Shown one piece after another: positions 18,535 through 26,827 of a DNA stretch of 64,000 nt. A program made the position numbers and the translations under genes. Source of the DNA: CAVSJR01 sp963728285 (GTDB lineage Bacteria; Actinomycetota; UBA4738; HRBIN12). Location of the stretch: the NCBI GenBank assembly GCA_963728285.1, contig CAVSJR010000003.1, forward strand, positions 620,001 to 684,000, written 5' to 3'. A model generated the notes under the pieces. The model ran no database searches. It had not been told where the DNA came from and saw nothing but the letters and a program-made list of their open reading frames with translations. Every line of letters begins with the position of its first letter. Positions within the stretch are counted from its first letter, which is position 1.

Positions 18535-19122
18535 ATGCCCACCTACGATCAGACGACGGCGCTCCTCGTGGTCGACGTCCAAAACGACTTCGCCGATCCA
18601 AGCGGCAGCCTGTACGTGCGCGGCGGTGAGGGCATCATCCCCAGGATCAACGACGAGATCGGCGAGGCGCTCGCCGCGCGCGCGACGGTCGTCTACACGC
18701 AGGACTGGCATCCGCCCTCGACGCCCCACTTCGAAAAGGACGGCGGCATCTGGCCGGTCCACTGCGTTTGGGAGACGTGGGGCGCCGAGCTCCATCCGGC
18801 GCTTCGGGTCGACGGGACCGTCCTGCGCAAGGGGGTCGGCGGCGAGGACGGCTATTCGGCGTTCAGCGTCCGCGATCCCGAGAGCGGCGCAGAGTCGGCC
18901 ACGCTGCTCGAGAGCATGCTCCGCACGAGCAGGATCGAACGGCTCGTCATCATGGGGCTCGCGACCGACTACTGCGTGAAGGAGACCGCGCTCGACGCGG
19001 CCGAGCGTGGATTCCACGCGACGGTCGTCCGGGACGCGATCCGCGCCGTCGACCTGCGACCCGGCGACGGCGACAGGGCGGTCGAAGCGATGCGCGGAGC
19101 GGGAACCGACCTCGAGGAGTGA
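18535..19122 (+). CDS. pncA: Nicotinamidase (isochorismatase-fold)
   Basis: 195 residues. The catalytic triad is visible: D14 in LLVVDVQNDF, K99 in VLRKGVGGEDGYSAF and C147 in MGLATDYCVKETALDA. The metal-site motif is TQDWHPPSTPHF. It deamidates nicotinamide to nicotinate for NAD salvage. It is on the plus strand, opposite to its neighbours, and separates acyP-smc from mutM-rnc. Confidence 0.9.
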   Translation: MPTYDQTTALLVVDVQNDFADPSGSLYVRGGEGIIPRINDEIGEALAARATVVYTQDWHPPSTPHFEKDGGIWPVHCVWETWGAELHPALRVDGTVLRKGVGGEDGYSAFSVRDPESGAESATLLESMLRTSRIERLVIMGLATDYCVKETALDAAERGFHATVVRDAIRAVDLRPGDGDRAVEAMRGAGTDLEE

Positions 19123-19124
19123 AC

Positions 19125-19149
19125 GACGCCGTCCGAGTCGGCCGGCGTC
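19125..19149. terminator. Possible hairpin between convergent pncA and mutM
   Basis: GACGCCG at 19125-19131 pairs with CGGCGTC at 19143-19149 around an 11-base loop. It lies just after the pncA stop and reaches the mutM stop. No T run follows on either strand, so the terminator role is weakly supported. Confidence 0.25.
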
Positions 19150-19990
19150 ACGACTGGCACTGCGGGCAGTAGTAGGCGTTTCGCCCGCCGATCTTCACCG
19201 ACTCGATGGGCGTCCGGCAGCGGCGGCACGGTTGTCCGGCCCGGCCGTACACCTTCAGCTCGGCCTGGAACGCGCCGGGCTCGCCGTTGAGGTCGACGTA
19301 GGCGTCGTCCTCCAGCGTCGTGCCCCGGTAGCGGATGGCGTCCTGCAGGGTCTCCTGGATCGCCCGATACAGCCGGCGAACCTCCTGCGACGACAGCGTG
19401 TCCGACATGCGGTCGTAGCGCAGGCCGGCGGCGAACAGGACCTCGTCCGAATAGATGTTGCCGAGCCCGGAGATGAACTTCTGGTCCATCAACAGCGACT
19501 TCATCTTCGCGGCCTTCTCGGCGAGCTTCATCTGGAACGTCGGCCACGTGAACACCTGATCGAGCGGATCGATCGCGATGTGGTTCAGCTCCTTCACCTT
19601 CCCGAGCTCATCCTGCGTCGTGATGAAGAGCTCGCCGAAGGTTCGCGGGTCGATGAACCGAAGATCGCCGCCTTGGGTGAACGTCATGACGATGTGGGTG
19701 TGTGGCGCGACGGGCATGCGCTTGTTCCCGCGGACGAACTGCCCGCTCATTCCGAAGTGCGCGACGAGCACGTCTCCGTCGTCGAGCTCCATCAGGATGT
19801 ACTTGCCGTGGCGCTCGACCTTGGAGATCTTGCGACCCTCGAGGCGCGACGTGAACTCCTTGCGTTTCCCATGGCGGCGGATCACGCGCATCGCGTTCTT
19901 CGATGGACGGACCTCCGCCGCCTTCACCCGACGGCCGACGACGTCCTTCTCCAGATCGCGGCGCATCACCTCCACCTCGGGAAGCTCCAC
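19148..19990 (-). CDS. mutM: Formamidopyrimidine-DNA glycosylase family protein lacking Pro2
   Basis: 280 residues of the Fpg/Nei family. Features are ELPEVEVMRRDLEKDVVG, RHGKYILMEL (DNA-contact Lys), LMDQKFISGLGNIYSDEVLF (helix-two-turn-helix) and a C-terminal zinc finger CRRC...CPQC. Fpg excises 8-oxoguanine using the N-terminal proline as nucleophile. Here the only start is GTG at 19990, overlapping the rnc stop, giving Met-Glu-Leu-Pro; the usual Met-Pro-Glu-Leu-Pro is absent because the preceding codons are TAG/GTG. It may be a sequence error or a protein without classical glycosylase chemistry. Confidence 0.88.
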   Translation of the reverse strand: MELPEVEVMRRDLEKDVVGRRVKAAEVRPSKNAMRVIRRHGKRKEFTSRLEGRKISKVERHGKYILMELDDGDVLVAHFGMSGQFVRGNKRMPVAPHTHIVMTFTQGGDLRFIDPRTFGELFITTQDELGKVKELNHIAIDPLDQVFTWPTFQMKLAEKAAKMKSLLMDQKFISGLGNIYSDEVLFAAGLRYDRMSDTLSSQEVRRLYRAIQETLQDAIRYRGTTLEDDAYVDLNGEPGAFQAELKVYGRAGQPCRRCRTPIESVKIGGRNAYYCPQCQS

Positions 19991-20730
19991 TACCCCCCCT
20001 TCCGTCCCGCGCCGGCGCGCAGCTTCGCGAACGCTTCGCGAGCGGCCTGCTGCTCGGCTTCCTTCTTGGATCGTCCTCTCCCCGTGCCCCACGGGCGCCC
20101 GGCGAGATAGACCGTTGCCGTGAACTCCTTCTCGTGGTCCGGACCCTCGTCGGAGAGCTGATACTCCGGGAGCGCCCGCAGGTCCTGCGACGCCAGCTCC
20201 TGGAGGATCGTCTTGTAGTCGCGTGCGCCCTCTCCGCGCGCGTAGGCCTCCATGCGTGGCCAGAACAGGCGCTCGATCACGTCTCGCGCCGCATCGAGCC
20301 CGAGGTCCAGGTAGACGGCGCCGAGCACTGCCTCGAGCGCGTCGGCCAGGATGCTCGGCTTGTCTCGTCCGCCGCTCATCTCCTCGCCCTTGCCGAGCAG
20401 GATCACCGATCCGAGGCTCAGCTCTCGTGCCACCTCCGCGAGCGAGTTCATGTTCACCGTCGCGGCGCGCAGCTTCGCGAGCGAGCCCTCGGGCAGGTCG
20501 GGAAAGCGCCGAAAGGCCAGGTCGGTCACGACGATGCCGAGGACGGCGTCACCCAGGAACTCGAGGCGTTCGTTGGTCGTGACCAGCCCCTGCTCGAACG
20601 CGAAGGAGCGGTGGATGAGCGCGGCCTCACGGAGGCTCCGGTCCTCGAATCGCAGGCCGAGCGCACGATCGAGGGTCTCGGCCGGCGCGCTGCCGCCGCG
20701 GCCGCTCCCCTCGTCCCGATCTGCGCTCAC
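19990..20730 (-). CDS. rnc: Ribonuclease III
   Basis: 246 residues from GTG 20730. The catalytic signature is NERLEFLGDAVLGIVVTDL, with the second acidic site in DALEAVLGAVYLDLG. The C-terminal dsRNA-binding domain includes DYKTILQELASQDLRALPEY and GRGRSKKEAEQQAAREAFAK. It processes rRNA precursors and structured RNA. AGGAGG lies 12 bases upstream of the GTG, a little far. It follows rpmF by 16 bases. Confidence 0.95.
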   Translation of the reverse strand: MSADRDEGSGRGGSAPAETLDRALGLRFEDRSLREAALIHRSFAFEQGLVTTNERLEFLGDAVLGIVVTDLAFRRFPDLPEGSLAKLRAATVNMNSLAEVARELSLGSVILLGKGEEMSGGRDKPSILADALEAVLGAVYLDLGLDAARDVIERLFWPRMEAYARGEGARDYKTILQELASQDLRALPEYQLSDEGPDHEKEFTATVYLAGRPWGTGRGRSKKEAEQQAAREAFAKLRAGAGRKGG

Positions 20731-20746
20731 GCGGATCCCCGGCCTC

Positions 20747-20923
20747 CTATTCGACCTCGACCGCCTGGCGACCCGCGTAGTACCCGCAGTTCGAACACAC
20801 GCGGTGCGGGAGCTTGGGCTGGTGGCACTGCGGGCACTCCGAGTACGTGGAGGCCCGCGCCTTCCAGTTCGCCGCGCGCTTGCGACTGCGCGTCTTGCTC
20901 TGCTTCTTCTTCGGGACGGCCAT
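20747..20923 (-). CDS. rpmF: 50S ribosomal protein L32
   Basis: 58 residues: MAVPKKKQSKTRSRKR at the start and two CxxC pairs (CPQCHQP, CSNCGYY) forming the zinc ribbon of the C+ form of L32. It lies between DUF177 and rnc, the standard arrangement. The zinc-dependent form suggests no zinc-sparing paralogue is needed at this locus. Confidence 0.95.
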   Translation of the reverse strand: MAVPKKKQSKTRSRKRAANWKARASTYSECPQCHQPKLPHRVCSNCGYYAGRQAVEVE

Positions 20924-20954
20924 CGTCGTTCCTTCTCTCGTAGGGAGGTGGTCG

Positions 20955-21455
20955 CTAGTTCTCCGAAAACCCTTGCAGCGGCGCCCAACGGGCGTCGATC
21001 TGCTCCTCGCACGAACACTCGCCGAGGTTGCGGTCCCCGCCGCATCGCTCGCACAACCCGGCGCAATCGGGCCTGCACAGCGGCGCGAAGGGCAGCTGCA
21101 GCCCGATCGCGTCCCGGACCATCGGCTCGGGGTCGAGCGAGCCCTCCGGGGCGATCTCGTACTCGTCGCCGTCGGGGTCCGGCTGCTGGCTGTACAGCTC
21201 GTGGACGTCGACCTCGACCTTGCGCGAGTAGTCCTTCAGGCAGCGCGCGCATCGCAACGTCATCGTCGCGTTGAGCGTGCCGGAGACGAGGACGCCCTCC
21301 ACGACGTTCTCCAGCAAGAGCTCGCCCTCGACCGGCGCGTCGGCGGGGACGTCGGCGAGCTCCGTGTGCAGTCCCTCGATCGGCTCCTCGATCCGCTCCT
21401 TCGCGGCCCCGCCCGGACGGGCCAGAAGCTCGCGGATGTCGATCGCGCGCATCAT
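20955..21455 (-). CDS. DUF177 (YceD) family protein
   Basis: 166 residues starting MMRAIDIRELL, after a strong GGAGGAGG site and overlapping the previous stop as ATGA. The family core is GTLNATMTLRCARCLKDY, then EYEIAPEGSLDPEPMVRDAI, LQLPFAPLCRPDCAGLCERC. The cysteines probably bind zinc. YceD is linked to 23S rRNA or L32 function because it is almost always next to rpmF, as here; the biochemical role is not settled. Confidence 0.9.
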   Translation of the reverse strand: MMRAIDIRELLARPGGAAKERIEEPIEGLHTELADVPADAPVEGELLLENVVEGVLVSGTLNATMTLRCARCLKDYSRKVEVDVHELYSQQPDPDGDEYEIAPEGSLDPEPMVRDAIGLQLPFAPLCRPDCAGLCERCGGDRNLGECSCEEQIDARWAPLQGFSEN

Positions 21456-22021
21456 GCCTCCTCCCCCGGCAGCTCCGGCGCCAGCGCCGCGAGCTGATCC
21501 TCGGTCGATCCGAGCTCCTGCTGCGCCGTGGTCGTCGGCGCGCCGGAGAGCTTGTCTCGTCCGGCCCGGACCTGCTCGACCGTCCGGTCGATCGCCTGCG
21601 AGGTGGAGCCCACCTCGTCCGAGACCCGCATGAGGACGTTCTCGAACTGCGCGAGCTTCGCGTCGACGTAGTCCTCGGCCTCGAGCCGGATCCTTCGACC
21701 CTCCTGATCGGCGAGCTCGAGGACCCGCTCCGCCTCCCTCGTCGCCCGGTCGGCGATCTCCTCCTGGCGGGCCATCTTCAGTTGCTCTTGGCGGGCGTGC
21801 TCCACGATCGAATCGGCCTCCTGCCGAGCCTTCGCGAGCAGCTCCTCGCGATCCTTCACGATCCACCGGGCCTGCTTGATCTCCTCCGGCAGCTCGTTCT
21901 TCATCTCCTCGACCAGCTCGAGCACTTCCTCCCTGTTCACGAGGACGGAGGAGGACAGCGGCATGGACTTCGCCTCGGTGACGAGTTCCTCGAGCTGCTG
22001 TATGCGGGCGGCGAGATCCAT
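21452..22021 (-). CDS. DivIVA/SepIVA-like coiled-coil protein
   Basis: 189 residues, nearly all alpha-helical with long heptads (ARQEADSIVEHARQEQLKMA, DRATREAERVLELADQEGRR) and YVDAKLAQFENVLMRVSDEV near the end. The N-terminal LELVEEMKNELPEEIKQA resembles mycobacterial SepIVA, which I recall next to DUF177 as well, so the call is SepIVA-like. SepIVA acts in septation and cell envelope growth; a role here is inferred from homology and context. Confidence 0.75.
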   Translation of the reverse strand: MDLAARIQQLEELVTEAKSMPLSSSVLVNREEVLELVEEMKNELPEEIKQARWIVKDREELLAKARQEADSIVEHARQEQLKMARQEEIADRATREAERVLELADQEGRRIRLEAEDYVDAKLAQFENVLMRVSDEVGSTSQAIDRTVEQVRAGRDKLSGAPTTTAQQELGSTEDQLAALAPELPGEEA

Positions 22022-22037
22022 CGATCCGTGTACCTTC

Positions 22038-22066
22038 TTTCGTTTCTGGCTTTCGTTTCTGGCTTT
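22038..22066. repeat. 13-bp tandem repeat upstream of SepIVA-like gene
   Basis: Two adjacent copies of TTTCGTTTCTGGC (22038-22050 and 22051-22063) plus the first three bases of a third. On the coding strand this is a purine-rich tract ending about 17 bases before the ATG at 22021. It is AT-richer than its surroundings and lies in the 102-base gap between coaD and the SepIVA-like gene. Confidence 0.7.
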
Positions 22067-22123
22067 CGCTCTTCGTTCAGTCCGTGGTTTGGCCTTCGCT
22101 GGTGGCCTTTCGCTCGTTGCGGC

Positions 22124-22639
22124 CTAGCTCTCCCTAGTCCTGCCCTCCCGGCCCTCGCGCTGCTCGGCCAGCTTCTCGAGGAGCCGGTCTCGGACCTGGT
22201 CGGGGATCAGGCCCCCGACGTCGCCGCCGAGGCGGGCGACCTCCTTGACGAGCGAGGAGGAGAGAAACGACCACCTCGGGTTCGTCGGCATGAACAGCGT
22301 CTCGATCCCGGCCAACCTCTCGTTCATCTGCGCCATCTGGATCTCGAACTCGAAGTCGGTGACCGCGCGCAGTCCCTTCACCACGACCCGCACGTCCCGC
22401 TGCGTCGCGTAGTCGACCAGGAGCCCGGAGAACGACCCGATCTCGACGTTCGTGAGGTCCCCCGTGGCCTCCTTCAGCATGCCGACCCGCTCCTCGATCC
22501 CGAACAGCGGCTCCTTCGACGGGTTCTCGAGCACCGCGACGAGGACCGCGTCGAAGGATCGGCTCGTGCGGACGATGATGTCGAGGTGACCGTTGGTCAC
22601 GGGATCGAACGTCCCCGGGCACAGGGCGGTCGGGCCCAC
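22124..22639 (-). CDS. coaD: Phosphopantetheine adenylyltransferase
   Basis: 171 residues; catalyses the penultimate step of coenzyme A synthesis. The nucleotidyltransferase motif is ALCPGTFDPVTNGHLDIIVR (TxGH at NGH), followed by VVVKGLRAVTDFEFEIQMAQ and the substrate-loop SFLSSSLVKEVARLGGDV, which corresponds to the ISSTxxR region. It begins four bases after the rsmD stop, giving a compact recG-rsmD-coaD string. Confidence 0.95.
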   Translation of the reverse strand: MGPTALCPGTFDPVTNGHLDIIVRTSRSFDAVLVAVLENPSKEPLFGIEERVGMLKEATGDLTNVEIGSFSGLLVDYATQRDVRVVVKGLRAVTDFEFEIQMAQMNERLAGIETLFMPTNPRWSFLSSSLVKEVARLGGDVGGLIPDQVRDRLLEKLAEQREGREGRTRES

Positions 22640-22642
22640 TTG

Positions 22643-23200
22643 TCATTCCTCCCGGTAGCAGATGACGAGGCTGTCGCCGTAGTCGAGCCGCCTCGCGACG
22701 GCCCAGTCTACTGGAATTACAACGTTGGAAGACCGCTTCGGGCGGGTGAGCACTACGGTCCAGTCGCGCTGGACAAGCCATCCACGCGTCAGCGCCCGCA
22801 GGGCTCCCTCGATCTCCCCTGGTGGTGCGTCGTACGGGGGGTCGAGGAAGGCGATCGAGGCCGGCGCCGGATTACCCTTTCTCGTGAGAAAAGAGACGGC
22901 CTCCTCACGGACGAGCGTGGCGGAATCCACGAGGTGCGTCCGGTCGAGGTTTCCGCGGACCGCGGCGAGCGATGCGGCCGAGCGATCGACGAAGGTGGCG
23001 TGCTCGGCGCCGCGCGAGAGCGCCTCGATCCCGAGGGCGCCCGTGCCCGCGAACAGATCCAAGACCAGAAGCCCGTCGACGCCCCCGCCGCTCTCCAGGC
23101 TCGAGAACAGCCCCTCGCGCGCTCGATCGGACACGGGCCGCACGCCCTTCGGAACCGCGCCGAGGCGCGTCCCCCGCGCGCTCCCCGCGATCACCCGCAT
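22643..23200 (-). CDS. rsmD: 16S rRNA (guanine-966-N2)-methyltransferase
   Basis: 185 residues. It starts MRVIAGSARGTRLGAVPKG, the family N-terminus, then VSDRAREGLFSSL, SAM motif VLDLFAGTGALGIEALSRGA and catalytic IAFLDPPYDAPPGEIEGAL (DPPY). It methylates G966 of 16S rRNA. The coaD neighbour is the usual one. Intact. Confidence 0.93.
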   Translation of the reverse strand: MRVIAGSARGTRLGAVPKGVRPVSDRAREGLFSSLESGGGVDGLLVLDLFAGTGALGIEALSRGAEHATFVDRSAASLAAVRGNLDRTHLVDSATLVREEAVSFLTRKGNPAPASIAFLDPPYDAPPGEIEGALRALTRGWLVQRDWTVVLTRPKRSSNVVIPVDWAVARRLDYGDSLVICYREE

Positions 23201-23213
23201 CGGCGTCCCGGAC

Positions 23214-25433
23214 TCAGCTGTGGAACAGCCATTCGATCGACCGCTCGAATCGGGACCGGAGCTCGGACAGCAGCGTGGGATGCGCCTCCAAACGCGGATC
23301 CCCCTCGATGATGGCGAAGGCGCGCGCCCGGGCTCGCTTCACGAGGTCGAGGTCCTCGGCCAGGCGGGCGAGCCTCAGATCGGGCATGCCCGACTGCCGC
23401 ACATCGAACAGCGTGCCCTCGCCGCGCAGCTTGAGGTCCTCGTCGGCGAGCTCGAACCCGTCGGTCGTCCGAACCATCGCCTCGAGCCTGGCCCGCGCCT
23501 CGTCGTTGTCCTCCGGGCTCTCGTCGAACAGGAAGCAGAACGAGGCATGCTCCGCCCGCCCGATCCGGCCGCGGAGCTGATGGAGCTGCGCGAGCCCGAA
23601 GCGCTCCGCGTTCTCGACGAGCATCACGGTCGCGTTCGGAACGTCGACGCCCACCTCGATCACCGTGGTCGAGATCAGCAGGTCGGAGCCGCCGGAGCTG
23701 AACTCCTCCATCGTCCGCTCCTTGTCGGCCGGTCGCATGCGGCCGTGGAGGACATCCACGCGCAGGTCCGGGAAGACATCGGCCGCGAGGCGGTTCGCCT
23801 CCTGCTCCGCCGCCTTCACCTGGCTGCGGTTTCCCTCGTCGATCGCGGCGCACACGACGAATGCCTGTCTGCCCGCCCGGACCTCCCGGCGGACGAGCTC
23901 GTAGGCCGCCTTGCGGGCCGCGGCCGTGCGCACCACGCGCGTCTCGACCGGCCGCCTGCCGCTCGGGAGCTCGTCCAGGACCACCACGTCGAGGTCCCCG
24001 TAGTAGGTGAGGGCGAGGGTCCTCGGAATCGGCGTCGCCGTCATGATGAGGACGTCGGGGTCGACGCCCACCCCGACCCCCTTGGCCTTGAGCGCCATCC
24101 GCTGGTGCACGCCGAATCGATGTTGCTCGTCGACGATCGCGAGCGACAGGTCCTTGAACGACACCCCCTCCTGGACGAGCGCGTGGGTGCCGACGACGAG
24201 ATCGATCGCGCCGTCCGCCACGCCCTCGAGCACCCTGGCTCGATCCTTGCCGGTGACGGCGGCGGTCAGCAGCGCGTACGTGAGGGCCGACTCCCCCGGG
24301 TCGGCCGCATCCGTGGGCTCGAACAGCGACGACTGCTCGCGCGCCCCCCGGTCCGGCCTCCCGTCCAGGAACGCCCGTGCGCCCATGGGACCGAGGAGCG
24401 CCTCCATCGAGCGGACGTGCTGGCCGGCGAGCACCTCGGTCGGCGCCATCACCGCGGCCTGATGCCCCGATTGGATCGCCACGAGGGCGGCGTGCAGCGC
24501 CACGACGGTCTTGCCGGCGCCGACGTCGCCCTGCAGCAGGACGTTCATCGGGCGCGACCGGCTCATCGCGACGTCGACCTCACCGATCGCATGCCGCTGC
24601 GCGGACGTGAGCTCGTAGGGCAGAACCTCGCCGAGTCGTTCCACGAGACGACCGGCGGGGTCGTGCTCGACGCCGGTGGTCTCGGCCTCCACCCGCGCCT
24701 TGCGAAACGCGACCCCGAGCTCGAGCGTGAAGAGCTCGTCGAACTTGAGTCGTTCGCGGGCGGCCTCGAGCTCCTCCTGCGAGCCCGGGAAATGGATCGC
24801 CCGGACGGCCGCGTCGAACGAGGGCAGCGCCTCGTCCTCGACGATGGCCGACGGCACCGGATCCGGGATCTCCGGAAGCTCCATCAGCGCCCGGTAGACG
24901 AGCTCCCGGATCGTCCGAGTCGTGATGCCGTCGGTCGCCGGATGAACGGGGGTGATGCGGCCGGTGTGCACCGTGTCGACCCCCTCGCCGCGGAGCACCT
25001 CGACCTCCTGGTTCTGCGCCTGCAGCCTCCGGCCGTACCGGCCGACCGTCGCCGACACGGCCAGCTCCATTCCCTCGCGGTACATGCCGGCGGTCCAGGG
25101 CTGATTGAAGAAGACCATGTCGAGGGCGCCGGTTCCGTCCCAGACCGTCACCGTGACCATCGATCGGCGATGGCGCGTCTGGCGCTTCTCGACGTTCTTC
25201 ACCTTCGCGATCACGGTCGCGTGCTGCCCGACCCGAAGGTCGCGGATCGCAGCGACCTGCGACCGATCGATGTAGCGGCGCGGATAGTGATGCAGGAGGT
25301 CGCGCACCGTCTCGATCTCGAGCCCCTCGCGCAGCACCTCGGCGGCGGGCGGGCCCTTGGTCTTCAGCCCGACCCGGCGAGCGGCGAGCCGGGGATCGAT
25401 GGCGCCGACGGGCGACGCAAGGGTCAAGGACAT
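23214..25433 (-). CDS. recG: ATP-dependent DNA helicase RecG
   Basis: 739 residues from the ATG at 25433. The OB-fold wedge domain (HYPRRYIDRSQVAAIRDLRV, VTVWDGTGALDMVFFNQPW) precedes the helicase motor: LLQGDVGAGKTVVALHAALV (motif I), APTEVLAGQH, IVDEQHRFGVHQR (motif II DEQH), MTATPIPRTLAL, ISTTVIEVGVDVPNATVML and QLRGRIGRAEHASFCFL. It remodels stalled forks and branched DNA. Homology starts right at the chosen ATG. It diverges from the thioredoxin lipoprotein gene. Confidence 0.96.
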   Translation of the reverse strand: MSLTLASPVGAIDPRLAARRVGLKTKGPPAAEVLREGLEIETVRDLLHHYPRRYIDRSQVAAIRDLRVGQHATVIAKVKNVEKRQTRHRRSMVTVTVWDGTGALDMVFFNQPWTAGMYREGMELAVSATVGRYGRRLQAQNQEVEVLRGEGVDTVHTGRITPVHPATDGITTRTIRELVYRALMELPEIPDPVPSAIVEDEALPSFDAAVRAIHFPGSQEELEAARERLKFDELFTLELGVAFRKARVEAETTGVEHDPAGRLVERLGEVLPYELTSAQRHAIGEVDVAMSRSRPMNVLLQGDVGAGKTVVALHAALVAIQSGHQAAVMAPTEVLAGQHVRSMEALLGPMGARAFLDGRPDRGAREQSSLFEPTDAADPGESALTYALLTAAVTGKDRARVLEGVADGAIDLVVGTHALVQEGVSFKDLSLAIVDEQHRFGVHQRMALKAKGVGVGVDPDVLIMTATPIPRTLALTYYGDLDVVVLDELPSGRRPVETRVVRTAAARKAAYELVRREVRAGRQAFVVCAAIDEGNRSQVKAAEQEANRLAADVFPDLRVDVLHGRMRPADKERTMEEFSSGGSDLLISTTVIEVGVDVPNATVMLVENAERFGLAQLHQLRGRIGRAEHASFCFLFDESPEDNDEARARLEAMVRTTDGFELADEDLKLRGEGTLFDVRQSGMPDLRLARLAEDLDLVKRARARAFAIIEGDPRLEAHPTLLSELRSRFERSIEWLFHS

Positions 25434-25496
25434 GATCGCGGCTCCATGATCGGCTGGTCCCCCGGCGACTCGATGGCGGGGTTCTACCATGATGCC

Positions 25497-26036
25497 GTGA
25501 AAGCTCCCCGACTCCTGCCGATCTGCGCCGCCCTGCTCCTGCTCTGCGCCGGCTGCACCTCGGCCTCGGTCGATCCCGCGCCCGCGAGCGCGGCGCCGGC
25601 GCGAAACGCCGCCTCGGCGGCGCTCCTGCCGGCGACGACGTCGGCCCTTCCCTCGTTCGACGCGGCAGGGTACGAGGAGCTGCTCGGGCAGCTGAAGGGC
25701 ACCCCGGCCGTCGTCAACATCTGGGCATCGTGGTGCGGCCCGTGTCGCGCGGAGGCGCCCGTCCTCGCGCGGGCGGCGAGGGACTACGGGGACCGGGTGC
25801 AGTTCCTCGGCATCGACATCCAGGACGAGCGGGGATCCGCTCGGCAGTTCATCGCGCAGTACGGCTGGACCTATCCGAGCGTGTTCGACGCGACCGGATC
25901 CATTCGCGATCATCTCGGGTTCCCCGGCCAGCCCGATACCATCTTCTACGGCCGCGACGGCGCCATCGCCGCAACCCACGGCGGCGAGATCGACGCGGAG
26001 ACCCTGAGGCGCAACATCGACGAGCTGCTGGCCTGA
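25497..26036 (+). CDS. TlpA-like thioredoxin lipoprotein
   Basis: 179 residues from GTG 25497. A lipoprotein signal ends LLLLCAGC with lipid-acceptor C20. After a flexible Ala/Pro linker, the thioredoxin fold has the redox pair C80-C83 in NIWASWCGPCRAEAPV, then VQFLGIDIQDERGSARQFIA and the cis-Pro region LGFPGQPDTIFYGRDG. It would act at the outer face of the membrane in disulfide reduction or cytochrome maturation. No ccd genes adjoin it. Confidence 0.88.
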   Translation: MKAPRLLPICAALLLLCAGCTSASVDPAPASAAPARNAASAALLPATTSALPSFDAAGYEELLGQLKGTPAVVNIWASWCGPCRAEAPVLARAARDYGDRVQFLGIDIQDERGSARQFIAQYGWTYPSVFDATGSIRDHLGFPGQPDTIFYGRDGAIAATHGGEIDAETLRRNIDELLA

Positions 26037-26078
26037 GCTCGGGGGAAGGCGGACGTGAGCGTCTGCTACCCTGGCCTC

Positions 26079-26270
26079 ATGGCCGCCGTCTGCGACATCT
26101 GCGCCAAGAAGCCCTTCTTCGGCAAGCGCGTCTCCCACTCCCACCGGCGGACCAACCGCCGGTGGAACCCGAACGTGCAGCGCGTCCGCGCGCTCGTCGA
26201 CGGCACGCCCAGGCGGCTCAACGTCTGCACCAGCTGCATCAAGGCCGGCAAGGTCACGCGGGTCGGCTAG
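26079..26270 (+). CDS. rpmB: 50S ribosomal protein L28 (zinc-ribbon form)
   Basis: 63 residues from the ATG at 26079: CDICAKKPFFGKRVSHSHRR, TNRRWNPNVQRVRA and CTSCIKAGKVTR. The two CxxC pairs mark the C+ zinc-binding form. An in-frame GTG/ATG further upstream (26055) is less likely since the family begins at MAAVCDIC. In many actinobacteria rpmB lies near recG and thiL/thiD, as here. Confidence 0.94.
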   Translation: MAAVCDICAKKPFFGKRVSHSHRRTNRRWNPNVQRVRALVDGTPRRLNVCTSCIKAGKVTRVG

Positions 26271-26311
26271 ACGCCGGCCTCGAGCGCCCTCAACCGCGAG
26301 GGAGGATCCTC

Positions 26312-26827
26312 GTGCCGCACCGCAAGCCGCTCGCACCGGTCATCGCGGTACTCGTCGCCCTCTCGTTGATCCTCGCCCCGACGGTGGCGTCGGGCAACGA
26401 CGTCCGCGACCCCGACGACGTCTCCGGCAAGCTCGACTTCAAGAGGCTCTCGGCGACCAAGCGCCGCCGAATCGACAACGCCATCGCCACGATGACGTTT
26501 CACGACGGATTCCGTCCGCAGGCGCTGAAGAAGCCGAACGCGCTGTTCCTGTGGATCGACGTCAACGTCGACGGGGACGCCGACTTCAAGGGAACCATCC
26601 GGTCGACGCGCATCGGGATCCTCATGGAGATCGACGACCTCGGAGGCCGGGACCCGTTCAACCCGCTTCCCGTCTTCCGGCTCGCACACGACACGTACCG
26701 CGTCGTGCTGCCCTCTCGTCAGCCGTACAACACGCGGGGCCGCAAGGCCTTCTACGCGACGAGCAAGTACTGCTCAACCACCTGCGTCACGGACCGGGTC
26801 CCGGACGCGGGCTGGGTCGGGACCTGA
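26312..26827 (+). CDS. Secreted protein with DPDDVSG motif, unknown function
   Basis: 171 residues from GTG 26312, with GGAGG seven bases upstream. A signal peptide (VIAVLVALSLILAPTVASG) is followed by DVRDPDDVSGKLDFKRLSAT. The rest is beta-rich with an acidic patch (WIDVNVDGDADFKG) and a late Cys pair in KYCSTTCVTD, possibly a disulfide after export. The N-terminal motif matches the protein at 557-1057. Its last 54 bases overlap the 3' end of thiD on the other strand. Confidence 0.75.
   Translation: MPHRKPLAPVIAVLVALSLILAPTVASGNDVRDPDDVSGKLDFKRLSATKRRRIDNAIATMTFHDGFRPQALKKPNALFLWIDVNVDGDADFKGTIRSTRIGILMEIDDLGGRDPFNPLPVFRLAHDTYRVVLPSRQPYNTRGRKAFYATSKYCSTTCVTDRVPDAGWVGT

Noticed and set aside
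22725..25490. Plus-strand ORF leading into the thioredoxin gene
   Set aside because: Its first part mirrors recG and rsmD; only the part from 25497 has signal peptide and thioredoxin features.
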